From Euglena gracilis (Eukaryota; Euglenida; Euglenophyceae; Euglenales): a stretch of DNA of 64,000 bases. The stretch lies in NCBI GenBank assembly GCA_039621445.1, contig CP154956.1, positions 95,298,406 through 95,362,405 on the forward strand, read 5' to 3'. The notes under the pieces were generated by a model. The model ran no database searches. It had not been told where the DNA came from and saw only the letters and a list, made by a program, of their open reading frames with translations. This document shows, piece by piece, positions 54,484 to 64,000 of this stretch (positions within the stretch are counted from its first letter, which is position 1; each line of letters opens with the position of its first letter). Both the position numbers and the translations under genes were made by a program.

Positions 54484-54720
54484 ATGAGGGATCCAGCGCT
54501 TGACCCGCATTCTGAAAAGTTAAAAGTGCATACCTCAAATGGGTCTTTCTGTTGGTCGGCAACACCCTGGGACAACGGGAAACACTGGGACACTGTGCGC
54601 AAACAACGGGCAACCAGAGCGGTTTCGCTTTTCCTGATGATTTTAAACCCACCGCTGCCCTTCTGGTCGCTGGCAAACATTGCAACAAAGAACAGATCAG
54701 GCGGTGTGTTTGGGAGGAGG
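54484..54720 (-). CDS. Putative host gene H1, exon B
   Basis: The minus strand reads PDLFFVAMFASDQKGSGGFK, IIRKSETALVARCLRTVSQC and FPLSQGVADQQKDPFE, a convincing globular-protein composition. It ends at a perfect donor GTAAGT (54478-54483 on the plus strand) only 19 bases from the edge of DIRS E3, so E3 sits at the start of the intron. Within it, GTATGC to TTTTAACTTTTCAG at 54512-54533 looks like a 22-nt intron. The upstream boundary is unclear. No family recognised. Confidence 0.45.
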
Positions 54721-54779
54721 GGGGGAGGGCTGTGGTTCCATACAGGTCTCTGCACCCATGACCCCCCCCGCCCTCTCGC

Positions 54780-54990
54780 CCTGCATAGGGGGGCATTCTT
54801 CTGTGAGCCGGGGTGGAGGTGAGAAGCAGGCCGACGACCCCGGGTCAGGCTGAATGACGACGAATGCAGTCGGAGGAAGCTTCGGCAGCGTGAAGCTGAG
54901 GGAGACAACCTTGTGCGGGCAAACAGCTAAATCCCTCACAAAGGTTTCAAAAACTGCGTCCTTGTTATCAGAAATCTTTCCAGAGGCCCC
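54780..54990 (-). CDS. Putative host gene H1, exon A
   Basis: The minus strand is open from an AG at 54991-54992: DAVFETFVRDLAVCPHKVVS, LSFTLPKLPPTAFVVIQPDP, then a Pro-rich stretch (CFSPPPRLTEECPP). Frame differs from exon B, so an intron or frameshift lies between about 54780 and 54720. A strong pyrimidine tract (TTTCTTTTTCAG) lies 44 bases upstream. Function unknown; position suggests it is the same gene as exons B-D. Confidence 0.4.
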
Positions 54991-55074
54991 TCAGCTGTGC
55001 GTTGACAGATGGTTCAGAAGCTGCCTGAAAAAGAAACCCAAAAAGCCCACATCGGCCTGCTTTTCTGTTTCTTC

Positions 55075-55390
55075 CAATCATACAATTTTTACCGACCCCG
55101 GGGGGTCACTTCCACCCATCCAAAACCCCGGGGGGTCACTTCCACCAGTCACTGTTTTTTTGGAAAACCAGTCAATCACTGCCCCCCCTCCCCCCGAAAT
55201 CTGAAATACAAAGGAAATTAGGCCGAAAACGTGAAAAAGGCCGAAAAATTTTTCCAGCGCCTTCGGCAACGGGTCACTTTAGTGGTTTTTTGCTGTACCC
55301 CCCCTGGGGGGGGGAGGGCCAAAAACCAGTCCGTCACTCTGAAAAAAACCAGTCCCCCCGGGGGGGGGGGGGTCGGCCAGTGACCAAATG
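55075..55390. repeat. G/C-run dispersed repeat, second copy
   Basis: CATACAATTTTTACCGACCC, CCCCGGGGGGTCACTTCC twice, ACCAGTCA(A/C)TCAC modules and closing CCCCCGGGGGG...GTCGGCCAGTGACC. It is the inverse of the right half of 7630-8010. Confidence 0.65.
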
Positions 55391-55505
55391 ATTGGGATTC
55401 CGATTTTGAGGGAAATGAGTGAAACCATTGATTGTGCTTTTTTGCAAAAAAAAAAAATGCTGGCTAAAAAAACCCATACAAAAATTTTCCTCGTGCTCAT
55501 TCAGA

Positions 55506-55911
55506 CAAGACCAAACACAATGGCAGTCTGCGAAGGCTTCAGCAGGCACTGAGGTCACAGGCAGAGCGACCCGCAAAGGGCAAAGGGCAGCCAGAGGCAG
55601 GGGCAGCGATGAAGGGGGCAGGCGGTGGTGTGGTGCAAGGCAACGTTGGAACATACAACAGGGGGTTTGGCAGGTTTGACGAGGACTTTCGGACACCACT
55701 GGGGGGGACTCTGTTGCTGGGCGGGATGCGAACAACTCCTTCTTTTGAATGGGAAAATAATTATGATAGTTCAGCAGATGCCATGACGTTAAGAAGGTTG
55801 GGCTCCCGTCAGATGGACCTCTTTGCATCGAGCATGAGTGACACCAAACCACAACAGAACCAGCCCCCCCTTTCGATATGGAGTTGGTGCGCGATGCTTA
55901 AGGAGCTGTGA
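55506..55911 (+). CDS. Possible host terminal exon
   Basis: The plus frame is open from an acceptor (CTCGTGCTCATTCAG) to TGA at 55909-55911. Basic start (KHNGSLRRLQQALRSQAERP), Gly-rich middle (GAGGGVVQGNVGTYNRGFGR), then FDEDFRTPLGGTLLLGGMRT and SFEWENNYDSSADAMTLRRL, which look like a structured or intrinsically disordered C-terminus. No family recognised; opposite strand to H1. Confidence 0.35.
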
Positions 55912-56159
55912 GTCGGAGCCTCCTGGAAGAGTACATCACAAGCCTTGAAGAACTGGGCCCAGGTACAAAAAATCGAAAGATGCAAAATGCCCAAAACCAA
56001 AAAAAACTGCCAATGCAAAAAAAATCAAAAATCAATTTTCGACCCATTTTGGCCAATTTTTGGCCCATTTTTGACCATCAAAACAAAAAAAAAGTTACCG
56101 TCCAGCCAACTTTTCGCGCAGCTGGAAGAAAAATGAAAAGCACGTCCCAACCATATGGC

Positions 56160-56760
56160 AACCCGGGGCGGGGGGGGGGGCATATAGTTGGATCAGGGGG
56201 GTCCAATTTTTTTTGCGTTATTGATGGAACAGGGAGTTCGGTCTAATTTAAAGCCTAACCTGACTCCTAACAGTGATCTATCAGTTTGGCCTGAAATTAC
56301 CCGCCCCCCTCTGGGCAGTTGTCGCATGACAAATTGGGGGGCACGGAGGGGGGTGACAATTCCGGGTTGACAATTTGGCCGGCATAGAGGGGGGGGGGGA
56401 CAATTGCCCGGGGGTGTCATTTGCCCACCCATGTCAGCCACATTTAAACCAAATGACCAAGAACACCATGTGAAACACAAGTGAAAGCAGGAAATATGCA
56501 GCTATGGTCGTGATATATATTGTGTAGAGTGTGTGTGCGTATGTTCTCAGCACGTAGTAGCGAAATAGAAGATCAATTGAGTCGTGTCGGCGAAAAGAAA
56601 ATTCACAGTGCAAACGGGGGAGGGGGATGACAAATTGGGCAACACGGAGGGGGGTGACAATTTCCCGGGGTGACAAATTGGCCGGCACAGCCAGGGGCGT
56701 CAATTGCCCGGGGGGGGGGGGGGGGGGGGGGGGCCTAAATCCTGACCCCAACCCTATTCC
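56160..56760. repeat. Dispersed repeat with duplicated TGACAAATTGG modules
   Basis: 56160-56290 matches 249-420. Modules TGACAAATTGGG(G/C)...CACGGAGGGGGGTGACAATT then GACAA(A/T)TTGGCCGGCA occur at 56327-56390 and again at 56625-56695. A run of about 24 Gs lies at 56710-56733. No gene. Confidence 0.65.
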
Positions 56761-57479
56761 ATCAATAATCCAAAATTTTGCACCACACTGTCCACCACAC
56801 TGTCCACCACACAAATTCACCACACTGGACTGGTGTGGTTTGGGCAGCCGTCCAGGCCCGCCTTGCCTCACACCAGCGGCTTATAGAACATTCCGCAAGA
56901 GCAAGACCGGCGCCGGTTCGGTTCAGGCTGAAAGCACTCAGGCAGGGACGTCTGATGGAGTGAGGAGTCAGGTCAGTGGCTGTTAAGCAGTGGGGGGGGG
57001 GGAGTGGATGTGAGGCCACGTGGGACGGGGGTGGGGATCCGGGCCCGTCCCTGTGGTGGCCCGGCCAGAGTGATTCATTTTTCAGCGGGGCGGAAAGGCC
57101 CCCGATGCCGTCGATCACGAGGGCCAATTTGGGTGACCCCCCCCCCCCGGGCGCCTGGTCTGGGCCACGATTGAAGGTCAGGCCGGGGGTCCAACCTTAG
57201 GCGGCCAAGGTTTCACGTTGAGAATTTCAGCGGGCCATGTGCAAAATAGGCAAAAGCCCTTAAAAATGGGGGCCAAGATCACAACCTGAAGGCCAACGTT
57301 AGGGGGTGGATGCAAGGAGGCGGGGCCAGGGTGGGGAGAGGTGATTTCTTGTGCAAAAATACATTGTACGCCCGACTTTCTGGTGGGTTTCCAGGTCTCC
57401 CTGCGGGTTGGTCTGGCGCCAACGAGATTCGATGAAGGGCGCTGGGGGGTGGTGTCCAGCAAGAGTTCCCTGGGTTGAC

Positions 57480-57950
57480 GTGCCTCACACTGCGACTGAG
57501 GGGAAGGCACCACAGAAGTGCCTGGTACCAGGGACAAAGCGAGCCGCGCAGCGGGGGGCATTCCAGGGGATGGCTGATCAGCGACTGTCCTCCGCCAAAT
57601 TTGAGGCGGGGGGTCCGACCCATCTCCCCCCGGGAGGGGGAGGTCCGACCACCCCATCAGAGCTTCCCATATGTAATTGTGAGGGAGAGTTGGTGGATGT
57701 GTTGGCGCTGGATTTCTTTTCTTTCTTTCCGAGGAAAATTCTTTCTCACCCGAAACTTGAGTGTTGGTGAGTACGGGAGTTATGGAGGACTGAAATGTGT
57801 GGTGCGAGGGTTAGCTTGCCCAACGTTGTTTTGACCCTCAAGAGTTGACAAGAGAAGCAATGAGCGTGAAATCCTTCAGAAACGTTGACCTAAAATTGGC
57901 TCTGCTGGAGAAAACAAGGAAACAATTGGAAGTGATTCGCATTGGCCCCC
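57480..57950 (+). CDS. Possible two-exon host gene fragment
   Basis: The plus frame ending VDVLALDFFSFFPRKILSHP, KLECW stops at a good donor GTGAGT at 57767-57772. After about 75 bases, from 57843, LTREAMSVKSFRNVDLKLAL and LEKTRKQLEVIRIG read as a helical, coiled-coil-like exon that ends at a C-run. Upstream part (57351-57650) overlaps an equally open minus frame, so its strand is uncertain. No family recognised. Confidence 0.3.
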
Positions 57951-58755
57951 CCCCCTACCCTCCCCCCCCACTCCCCCCGACGCCCCCCGCACTCCCCCTA
58001 CCCCACACACCCCCCCCCCCCCTCCCTTTCCCCCCAATCACAATTTCTTCGCCTTGGTTCTCCGCCACTCACCCATTACGATTGGTTCCATCCAGGTGTC
58101 CCTGCATCCCCTGGATCATAGGGAAGACCCCCCCTATCTGGCCAACTTTTCGGGTTCATCAAAAATGTTCAATTTTTTAATTTTTAAAATGACCCAGGGT
58201 TTGGTGGGGGGGGGGCATTGGTATGAAAAATGCACCACCAAGCACCCAATTCCCACCTTCTTGCAAACAAACAAATCCCCTAAAAAATGCCCCCCCCATT
58301 GAACTTGCAACCTGGGAACTTTTTAAAATTGGTTGAGGTGTTTTCCTTGTAATTTTGGTAATGATTCTTTAACTGCTGCGGATGCATCAAATTTCAACAT
58401 GCATCAAATTTCGATTGGAAAACATATATATTTTTTATTTGGGCTGAACCTCATGACCACCAGTGACCGCCTGAATGACCCCCCTTCAACAGGGTGAGTG
58501 ATAAATACTTGGCAGGCACATTCCATCCAGGGCTGGGGCCGGGGAGCTGGGGTTTTCATAAGCGGGGGGGAGGGGTTCCGCGGGCGGGTTGGAAAAAGCT
58601 GCTGGCTGAACCCCCTACTAGGGGGTCTGGCCAGCTGGAAAAGCCCAAAAGAAAAAAAGCCCAGCCAGGTTGGCATTTTTGGTTCCCAAACACCACCCCA
58701 AACCCTGCATTCCATGGCCACGGTCGTGCCCATGCACGCCCCCTCACAGTTGAGT
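57951..58755. other. C-run rich intergenic stretch
   Basis: Pure C-rich tract at 57945-58040, then AT-rich sequence. A minus frame (58404-58769) overlaps the 3' end of the next gene without support of its own. Confidence 0.4.
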
Positions 58756-58935
58756 TCACACTTTTTCATTGAGGCATGTTTCCAACAAATTTACACAGAG
58801 CTCTTGGGGGTCGAACGTGTGTGTCCGTCTGTCCGCGAAAAAGTGTCTTGCGGTACAGCCATCTCCCGTCGACTCCCAGGTCACTCGGGGGTAGGCCCTA
58901 CCAGTGCGGCGAGGCCGGCGCCATGGAAGAAAAGG
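58756..58935 (-). CDS. Possible host gene H3, last exon
   Basis: The minus frame reads YPRVTWESTGDGCTARHFFA, DRRTHTFDPQELCVNLLETC and LNEKV, ending at TGA at 58756. Composition is clearly protein-like. It follows the 58898-59300 open stretch in a different frame, so a splice or frameshift lies near 58900-58935. Confidence 0.4.
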   Translation of the reverse strand, partial: PFLPWRRPRRTGRAYPRVTWESTGDGCTARHFFADRRTHTFDPQELCVNLLETCLNEKV

Positions 58936-59300
58936 TGGACATGTCAAGGTGGCTGGAGAGTGCCTTGATTCCGTCAGTGTCTTGAAAAGTCGAAAGCACG
59001 CATCTCACCCCGAGCCAGAAGTATGGCTGGTGCCTGGTAGGGTCCTCCGGCTTAGAAAACCCGTGAGGGGGAGGCAACGGAAAACCCCTCCCAGCATGTC
59101 TCCGAGGGTCAGCTTCGTACAAGTGTTTGACTCGCGCTGGTGTCCAATGGTGGCTGGGCTTTCCAAGAACCTTCATCAGCTCCAAGGAAGCTCCCACCCA
59201 GCACAGGTGAAGAATAGCCGGCATGCCATGCCAAAGTCTGGAAAAAAAAAAGGCAAGAAGCTGACTTTGCCAAATTTCTGAGTGAGGAGAGGGGTGACGC
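58898..59300 (-). CDS. Possible host gene H3, upstream exon
   Basis: The minus frame: PAILHLCWVGASLELMKVLG, KPSHHWTPARVKHLYEADPR, DPTRHQPYFWLGVRCVLSTF and TDGIKALSSHLDMSTFSSMA. Trp/His-rich globular composition, no recognised family. The 5' boundary is near the TGGCC repeat field. Together with 58756-58935 it may be the C-terminal part of one gene. Confidence 0.4.
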
Positions 59301-59324
59301 TGCGGGCAAGCACATATGGTCATC

Positions 59325-60230
59325 CAGACACACCCAGTCACGCCCAGTCACACCCGGTAACGCCCGGTCACACTAACAGAAATTCCAGTCATCCCAACTT
59401 TAAGTGAGGTTCTTTGGCAACTTTTCTGGCTGCTGATGGCTGTTTTTTGGGGGGGCCACTTTTGACCACTTTTTTTGGCCTTCTTTGCCCACGTTTGCCC
59501 ACCTTTGGCAACTTTTAGGCTAGTTCTGCTGCTCTTTGGCCACTGTTAAGCCACTTTTGGCCATCTTGTTTGTTGTTGCTTTCTGACTGTTTTTGTCCAC
59601 TTTTGCCCACTTTCACTTTTGGCCACCGTTGAGCCACTTTTGGCAACTTTTTTGGCAACGTTTTGCTGCTACAGACGGTTGTTGTACCTTTTTGCTGCTT
59701 TTGCCACCGGTTGGCCATTTTTTCGCTGCTTTTGACTGCCTTTGGCCACTTTTTGCTTCTTTTTGAATGTTGTTGGTCACTTTTGGCTGCGTTTTGATGC
59801 CTTCGACTGCTTTTGTACACTGTTTTTGCCTTCTTCCTGCTTTCGATTTTGGAAGAAAGAAAACAGCAAAAAGTGGTCAAAAGAATTGGCCAAAAGTGGC
59901 CAAAAATAGCCGAAAAAAAACGGCCTAAAAGTGTCCAAAAGCAGCCAAAAAAGAAAAACGGTCAAACTGGGGGGAAACAGTAAAAAATAGCAAAAAAAAG
60001 GCCAAAAATCAATCAAAAATCAAAGGCAGCAAAAAGTGGCCAAAAATGGCCTAGAATTGGGCAAACGTGGGCGAAAATGGGGGGAAATGGTCTGAAGTTC
60101 GCAAAAGCAACCAGGGGCCAAAGATGGACAAAAATGGCCAGAAGTTATCTTCTTTATTTATATATTTCTTTGAAGAGAAATATTAACAAAGAAGACGCCT
60201 AGTCATGCCCAGCCACGTCTAGTCATTTCA
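59325..60230. repeat. TGGCCAAAA imperfect palindrome
   Basis: 59440-59840 is filled with CTTTTGGCCAC-type units, and 59860-60130 with the opposite strand, AAAAGTGGCCAAAA, so the two halves can pair as a long hairpin. It is bracketed by CCAGTCACGCCC/CGGTCAC units at 59330-59370 and CTAGTCATGCCCAGCCACG at 60200-60225. Frames in it (Lys/Gln/Ser/Pro) are repeat artefacts. Confidence 0.7.
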
Positions 60231-60239
60231 TGGGTGCTT

Positions 60240-60960
60240 GGCTGCGGGGGGATATGTTTGGTTAGGTTGCACTGTACCTCGAGATCCTTTCCCAACGCCT
60301 TTTGGATCGAAATGCAGGCAAGAAACTCTGCCGATTTGGATTTGGCATGCCCCCAAAACCATCAGAATGCGTTCAATACGGAAAGCTGCATGATGACGCA
60401 ACGAAACAGACGCAGACCAAAAAAGGAGCATAGCCACCTCCAGAGCTGGTGAGCAGCACAGCGGAGGTATCAAAGGTGAGGGAGGGGCGTGCAGAGTAGA
60501 ACGGTTAGATGAAGCAGCCGGCAGTGGGGCAGATTCAGGATCAGGACCTTAAATTTCCGATGACAAGGAGAATTGATGTTGTGGGTGTCAGTTTTGATTT
60601 ATCCAAAAAAAAACAAAGCACGAGGCTAATTGCACTTCCAATAGGTGCACATCCTGATCGAACCAATTGCAAATCTCAACACCAAACCCAGGCAGCCTTT
60701 TCATGTTCCATGTCTGATCAACCCACATATGGCATAGGGGTGAAAGGGGGGAGTCAAAAAAGAACAGGGGTTTCTTGAAGACCCAGGGGGTCGGTTTTGG
60801 ACACGGTGCCTGCCGAACAAGCCAAATATCCCTTGAAAATGGCCATTTTCGGGCTTCGACGCCCTCGGCGCCGGGGGGTGTGCTGTAGCACTACCCCACT
60901 ACCCCCCCTCCTGGGACCTTTCTTCCAGCCAGCATCTCCCAGCCAGGCTGAGACCAGACT
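60240..60960. other. Intergenic, no supported gene
   Basis: Mixed-composition sequence. A few short plus-strand open stretches (60234-60452, 60509-60778) have no motif or splice context. Confidence 0.4.
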
Positions 60961-60962
60961 TT

Positions 60963-61272
60963 CATTTAGTGTGCCGCGGCGAAGCTTACCGCGGCGCAAA
61001 AAAAAATTCCGCGGCGCACAATCGAATTTTTGCCGCGGCACACCCACGGCGCACCTGAAACGCTGCCGTGGCGCACCTGAAACGCTGCCGCGGCGCACCA
61101 ACAACGCACCCGCGGCACACCAATGACGTTCCCGCGGCACATGCATTGTGCACGCGGCGCTGCCACGGTGTGCACAGAAAGAAATCTTCTGCGGCGCACG
61201 CGGTCACAAAATTTCCGGTGCCGCGGCGCACGTGGCGCAGAAAAAATCTTTTTCGCGGCGCACTAAATGGCA
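60963..61272. mobile_element. GCCGCGGC-palindrome MITE
   Basis: Inverted ends CATTTAGTGTGCCGCGGCG and CGCGGCGCACTAAATG. The interior has at least ten GCCGCGG(C/A)(G/A)CAC boxes, each a hairpin, separated by 10-20 bp. No coding capacity: the Arg/Cys/Ala frames are repeat-driven. Related copy at about 36497-36895. Confidence 0.7.
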
Positions 61273-61735
61273 GTCTGCCTGAGACCCCAGGGTCCGCTGA
61301 AATAAAGTCTGGGTTAGCCCAGCAAAGCCGAACAGGCTTCTTTTTAAGGCCCCTTCTACCTGCGGCTTAAGAAAACCCCTGGTCTAGAAACATTGGGTGT
61401 TGCATGTGGCTGGCTGGTTGCACAGGAAAAAAGACCTCGTTGTTTTGGTTTGGTGGGGTCTGCCCCCCCAAGACGCCGAAGGCCAAAAAAAAAGTCAAAA
61501 AATGATGCCTAACATTGCGTGTGGGGGGAACTGTGGGGGGTGTGGGAGGGGGCATCTTCTGAGAATTCAATGGTTGGTGTGCGCAAATGCGCACACCGAC
61601 ACAAATTTGCTGAAATACAAGGTACGCCGCCTAAATGTGGTGGGGGGGTTTCTATCCTCCTCTTCCTTCTATCCATCTCCTGTCCTATGTTTTTGGCGTC
61701 GACCTTTGGCCTTCGGGTCTGGGGGGTTCTGGTCC

Positions 61736-61776
61736 ACACACACCCACCCATACACACACACACACACACACACACA
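61736..61776. repeat. CA microsatellite
   Basis: (CA)n with CCCA interruptions. Confidence 0.95.
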
Positions 61777-61799
61777 ATTTTGGTTCACATGCACCAAAA

Positions 61800-62035
61800 T
61801 TGCATTGGGGATGCTTCCGCACCGTGTGCACCGTGTGTTCCGCACCGTGTGCGGCACCGTGTGCACCGTGTGCGGCACCGTGTGCACCGTGTGCGGCACC
61901 GTGTGCACCGTGTGCGGCACCGTGTGCACCGTGTGCGGCACCGTGTGCACCGTGTGCGGCACCGTGTGCACCGTGTGCGGCACCGTGTGCACCGTGTGCA
62001 CCGTGTGCACCGTGTGGCACCGTGTGGCAAGAATC
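61800..62035. repeat. 21-bp minisatellite
   Basis: About eight units of a 21-bp repeat built from CACCGTGTG cores (GCACCGTGTGCACCGTGTGC plus G). Because 21 is a multiple of 3, all frames stay open, giving Ala-Pro-Cys or His-Thr-Val repeats that should not be called proteins. Confidence 0.95.
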
Positions 62036-62089
62036 AGGTATAAAACAAAAAATTTTGTTGAGAACAAAACCACTGGTGACCTGACAAAA

Positions 62090-62480
62090 ATAACAAAAAA
62101 AAAATGTCCAAAGTGGTCCAAAAATCCAAAAATGGCCCAAACTGGCCCTGGTGTTGGCCAATTTTAGTCACTTTAGCAGCTTTTGTTCACTTTTGGCAAC
62201 AAACTGGCGCAAAATGCTCAAAAATGGTCAAATTGGACCAAAAAGAGACCCAAAAAAATGGGCAAAAATAACAAAAAAAAAGAAAAAAAAAACAAAAAAA
62301 AAGTCGAAAATGGCTTTAAAAGGTCAAAAATGGCCCAAAATGCCCAAGAGCAGGACAAAGTGGCCCAAAATTACAAGAAGTGGGCAAAAAGTGGCCAAAA
62401 AATGGTCAAAATAAGTCAAAATTGGTGAATTATGGTGACAAATGGGCCAAAAGGGGACAAAGACGACCTAAAATGGCCAA
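62090..62480. repeat. AAAATGGCC/AAAAGTGGCC repeat field
   Basis: Irregular tandem units of TGGCCAAAA with A-runs. Lys/Asn/Gln frames are artefacts. Confidence 0.75.
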
Positions 62481-62519
62481 AAGCGGCCAAAAGTCGCCGT
62501 AAATGACAACACAAACTAG

Positions 62520-63220
62520 GTGAGCCAGAAAAATCTCAAAATCTGGGATAAAAATGAGCCTAATTCCTCATTCTCACTGAAAAATCGACATCAATTAGAA
62601 AAAAAGTTGCGCGGTCGGCTGCGGTCGGCTGTGGTCGGCTGCGGTCGGCAACCCACCTTCGACAGTCCTAAAACCCGCGAATGGGCAAAGGCCGACAAAA
62701 GTGGCACAAATGGTGAAAATTGACCAAAAGTGTTCAAAGAGCAGCAAAGGTACTTTAAAATGAGCCCAAAAAAATGCCCAAAAGCAAAGCAGTCAAAATT
62801 AACTGAAAGCAGTCAGAAAAGGTGGCCAAAAGTGCTTATTAATCATAAATATGGGATTAATTCTTCAAAATAGGCAAAAAAACAATGCTGGCATTGCCCA
62901 GCATCGCCCAGCATCATCAGAGGTGCTTGGTGACGAAATGATGGTGGTGCAAAATATTTTGTCAAACGTACCCTGCAAACAGATGAATTCAATCTACCTT
63001 CACTGATTTGCCCGTTCATCCCACTCATTCAAATCTACAGCCTTGCTTGCCGCACAATCATGGACCGACTGGGGCAACACCAGCCTGAAACATGATGCAC
63101 GCTGCTCTCTGGACAACAAATCATCTTTCCCCCTCTGCTGTTCAACATCACTCAGCTTACACTAAAATAAGAATGCAAGATGAGGCACTGCTGAAGATTT
63201 GTGAAAGCTGGGCATTTGGG
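62520..63220. other. Repeat-rich stretch, no gene
   Basis: GCGGTCGGCT tandem units at 62615-62650, TGGCC units, and CAGCATCGCCCAGCATC...GAGGTGCTTG at 62895-62925, the inverse of 12123-12165. Confidence 0.5.
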
Positions 63221-63227
63221 GAGTGAT

Positions 63228-63318
63228 TCTTCTCACACGGTGCACACGGTGCGCCACACGGTGCACACGGTGCCGCACACGGTGCACACGGTGCGGAAGC
63301 ATCCCCATTGCTGTGTTA
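63228..63318. repeat. Inverted partner of the 61800 minisatellite
   Basis: CACACGGTG units followed by GCGGAAGCATCCCCATTGC, the reverse complement of GCATTGGGGATGCTTCCGC at 61802-61820. The two may be the terminal inverted repeats of one element. Confidence 0.75.
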
Positions 63319-63484
63319 AATGTTGCAGCAAGTTTTGAGGGAGGATGCCAAAACATTTCAAAATATCTTTCTACTGTCCTCTGATCGAAAACATTTGCCG
63401 CTTGTTCCAGATTCCTGGCTGGAGCCAAGCTGGACCCAAAATTGCTTCTGAAACGGAAGGGGTGTGGTACCGAGCAGGTTATTC

Positions 63485-63584
63485 CTCTTGGTTAAGTCCA
63501 CTGGCCAGCTATTTTGCTAGATACTGGAAAATTGCTCTTGGTTAAGTCCACTGGCCAGCTATTTTGCTAGATACTGGAAAAAAT
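63485..63584. repeat. 50-bp tandem duplication
   Basis: CTCTTGGTTAAGTCCACTGG through GATACTGGAAAATTG occurs twice in tandem with a period of 50 bp. Confidence 0.9.
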
Positions 63585-63589
63585 GGACC

Positions 63590-64000
63590 AGCTAGACCCC
63601 CTCCCCGTGGGGGCAGTCTGGGGGACCCCCTATCTGGAAAAAAATATTCCTCCGGCGGTGCGCCGAGGTGGAAATGAGGTTTTTGATGGTTTTTTTGGGG
63701 GGGGGCTGATTTTGTTCAAAGAAATCCCCAAAATGGCCAAAAATAGGCATTTTTTGGCAACCTTGGGGTCCAAAAATATTTGCAAGCTAGCCCTACTAGC
63801 GGACCCCCCCCCACCCCAGGAGCTAGAATCTCCACTTGCCAATTGCAGTCCAGCCCACCCAAGGGGGGGGGGGGGGTGCTGCGAACCCTTGAGCAATAGC
63901 CTGGTACCAACACCCCCCTGACCATGTTGGCCTCATTAGCCGCGTTGGGGGGGGGGGGTAAATGGGACACCCCACAAGGTGGTGGTGCAACCACAAAACC
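63590..64000. other. G/C-run intergenic end of window
   Basis: Several runs of 8-13 G or C. No gene supported. Confidence 0.5.

Noticed and set aside
54430-54822. Plus-strand ORF beside E3 as continuation of a plus-strand gene
   Set aside because: It can be read in phase with plus-strand readings of the other islands, but splice signals and composition favour the minus strand; the alternative is noted in the exon entries.
61397-62167. 256-codon ORF over the 21-bp minisatellite
   Set aside because: The 21-bp period keeps all frames open; repetitive Cys-Gly-Thr/Val translation.

Overview
This is a piece of a eukaryotic nuclear genome, almost certainly from a protist. It has introns with GT...AG ends, a very high density of retroelements and small inverted-repeat transposons, long G/C runs, and many CA/TG and TA microsatellites. 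There are no bacterial operons and no rRNA or convincing tRNA gene. I cannot name the species. An alga or alveolate-like protist fits the retroelement mix (DIRS, Ty3/gypsy, RNase H-bearing LINE), but that is a guess.

Layout. 1-2100 is AT-rich repeat and gene-poor DNA. 2100-6950 is a degraded minus-strand LINE with ORF1 coiled coil, AP-endonuclease and RNase H, but no visible reverse-transcriptase core. 7000-15340 is a repeat field (microsatellites, G/C-run repeats, one TA-flanked MITE, a minisatellite). 15344-19778 is a three-layer nest of cut-and-paste type elements: an outer 3.0-kb element with 26-bp inverted ends and the 5-bp duplication AGGAT, split by a hAT-like element with 19-bp inverted ends and a 7-bp duplication, itself split by a TA-flanked MITE. 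20-23 kb is mostly intergenic with one more TA-type MITE.

23357-54459 is dominated by four minus-strand DIRS-type tyrosine-recombinase retrotransposons, called E1 to E4 here, plus a 142-bp remnant E5. E1 (23357-27996) is nearly textbook: gag, RT/RNase H with an adenine-methylase-like NPPW segment, tyrosine recombinase, inverted terminal repeats, and an internal region complementary to both termini. E2 (28756-35105) is decayed and carries a MITE, an unidentified 1.1-kb insert and an LTR-like insert. E4 (40101-46043) is internally scrambled and carries a 1,615-bp LTR element with 288-bp LTRs and a CTCT duplication. E3 (46218-54459) has a long RT/RH frame interrupted by a head-to-head Ty3/gypsy fragment.

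Between the DIRS copies lie short stretches that read as minus-strand host exons. Candidate exons near 54990, 54720, 46199 and 39761 can be joined by GT-AG introns, and the 46064-to-39761 join keeps the reading frame across two DIRS insertions. The best reading is one host gene whose introns were inflated by E3, E4 and E5. A second putative minus-strand host gene lies at 37687-38541. Less certain exons lie at 55506-55911, 57480-57950 (plus) and 58756-59300 (minus). The last 8 kb is repeat-rich: a TGGCCAAAA imperfect palindrome, a GCCGCGGC-rich MITE, and a 21-bp minisatellite with an inverted partner.
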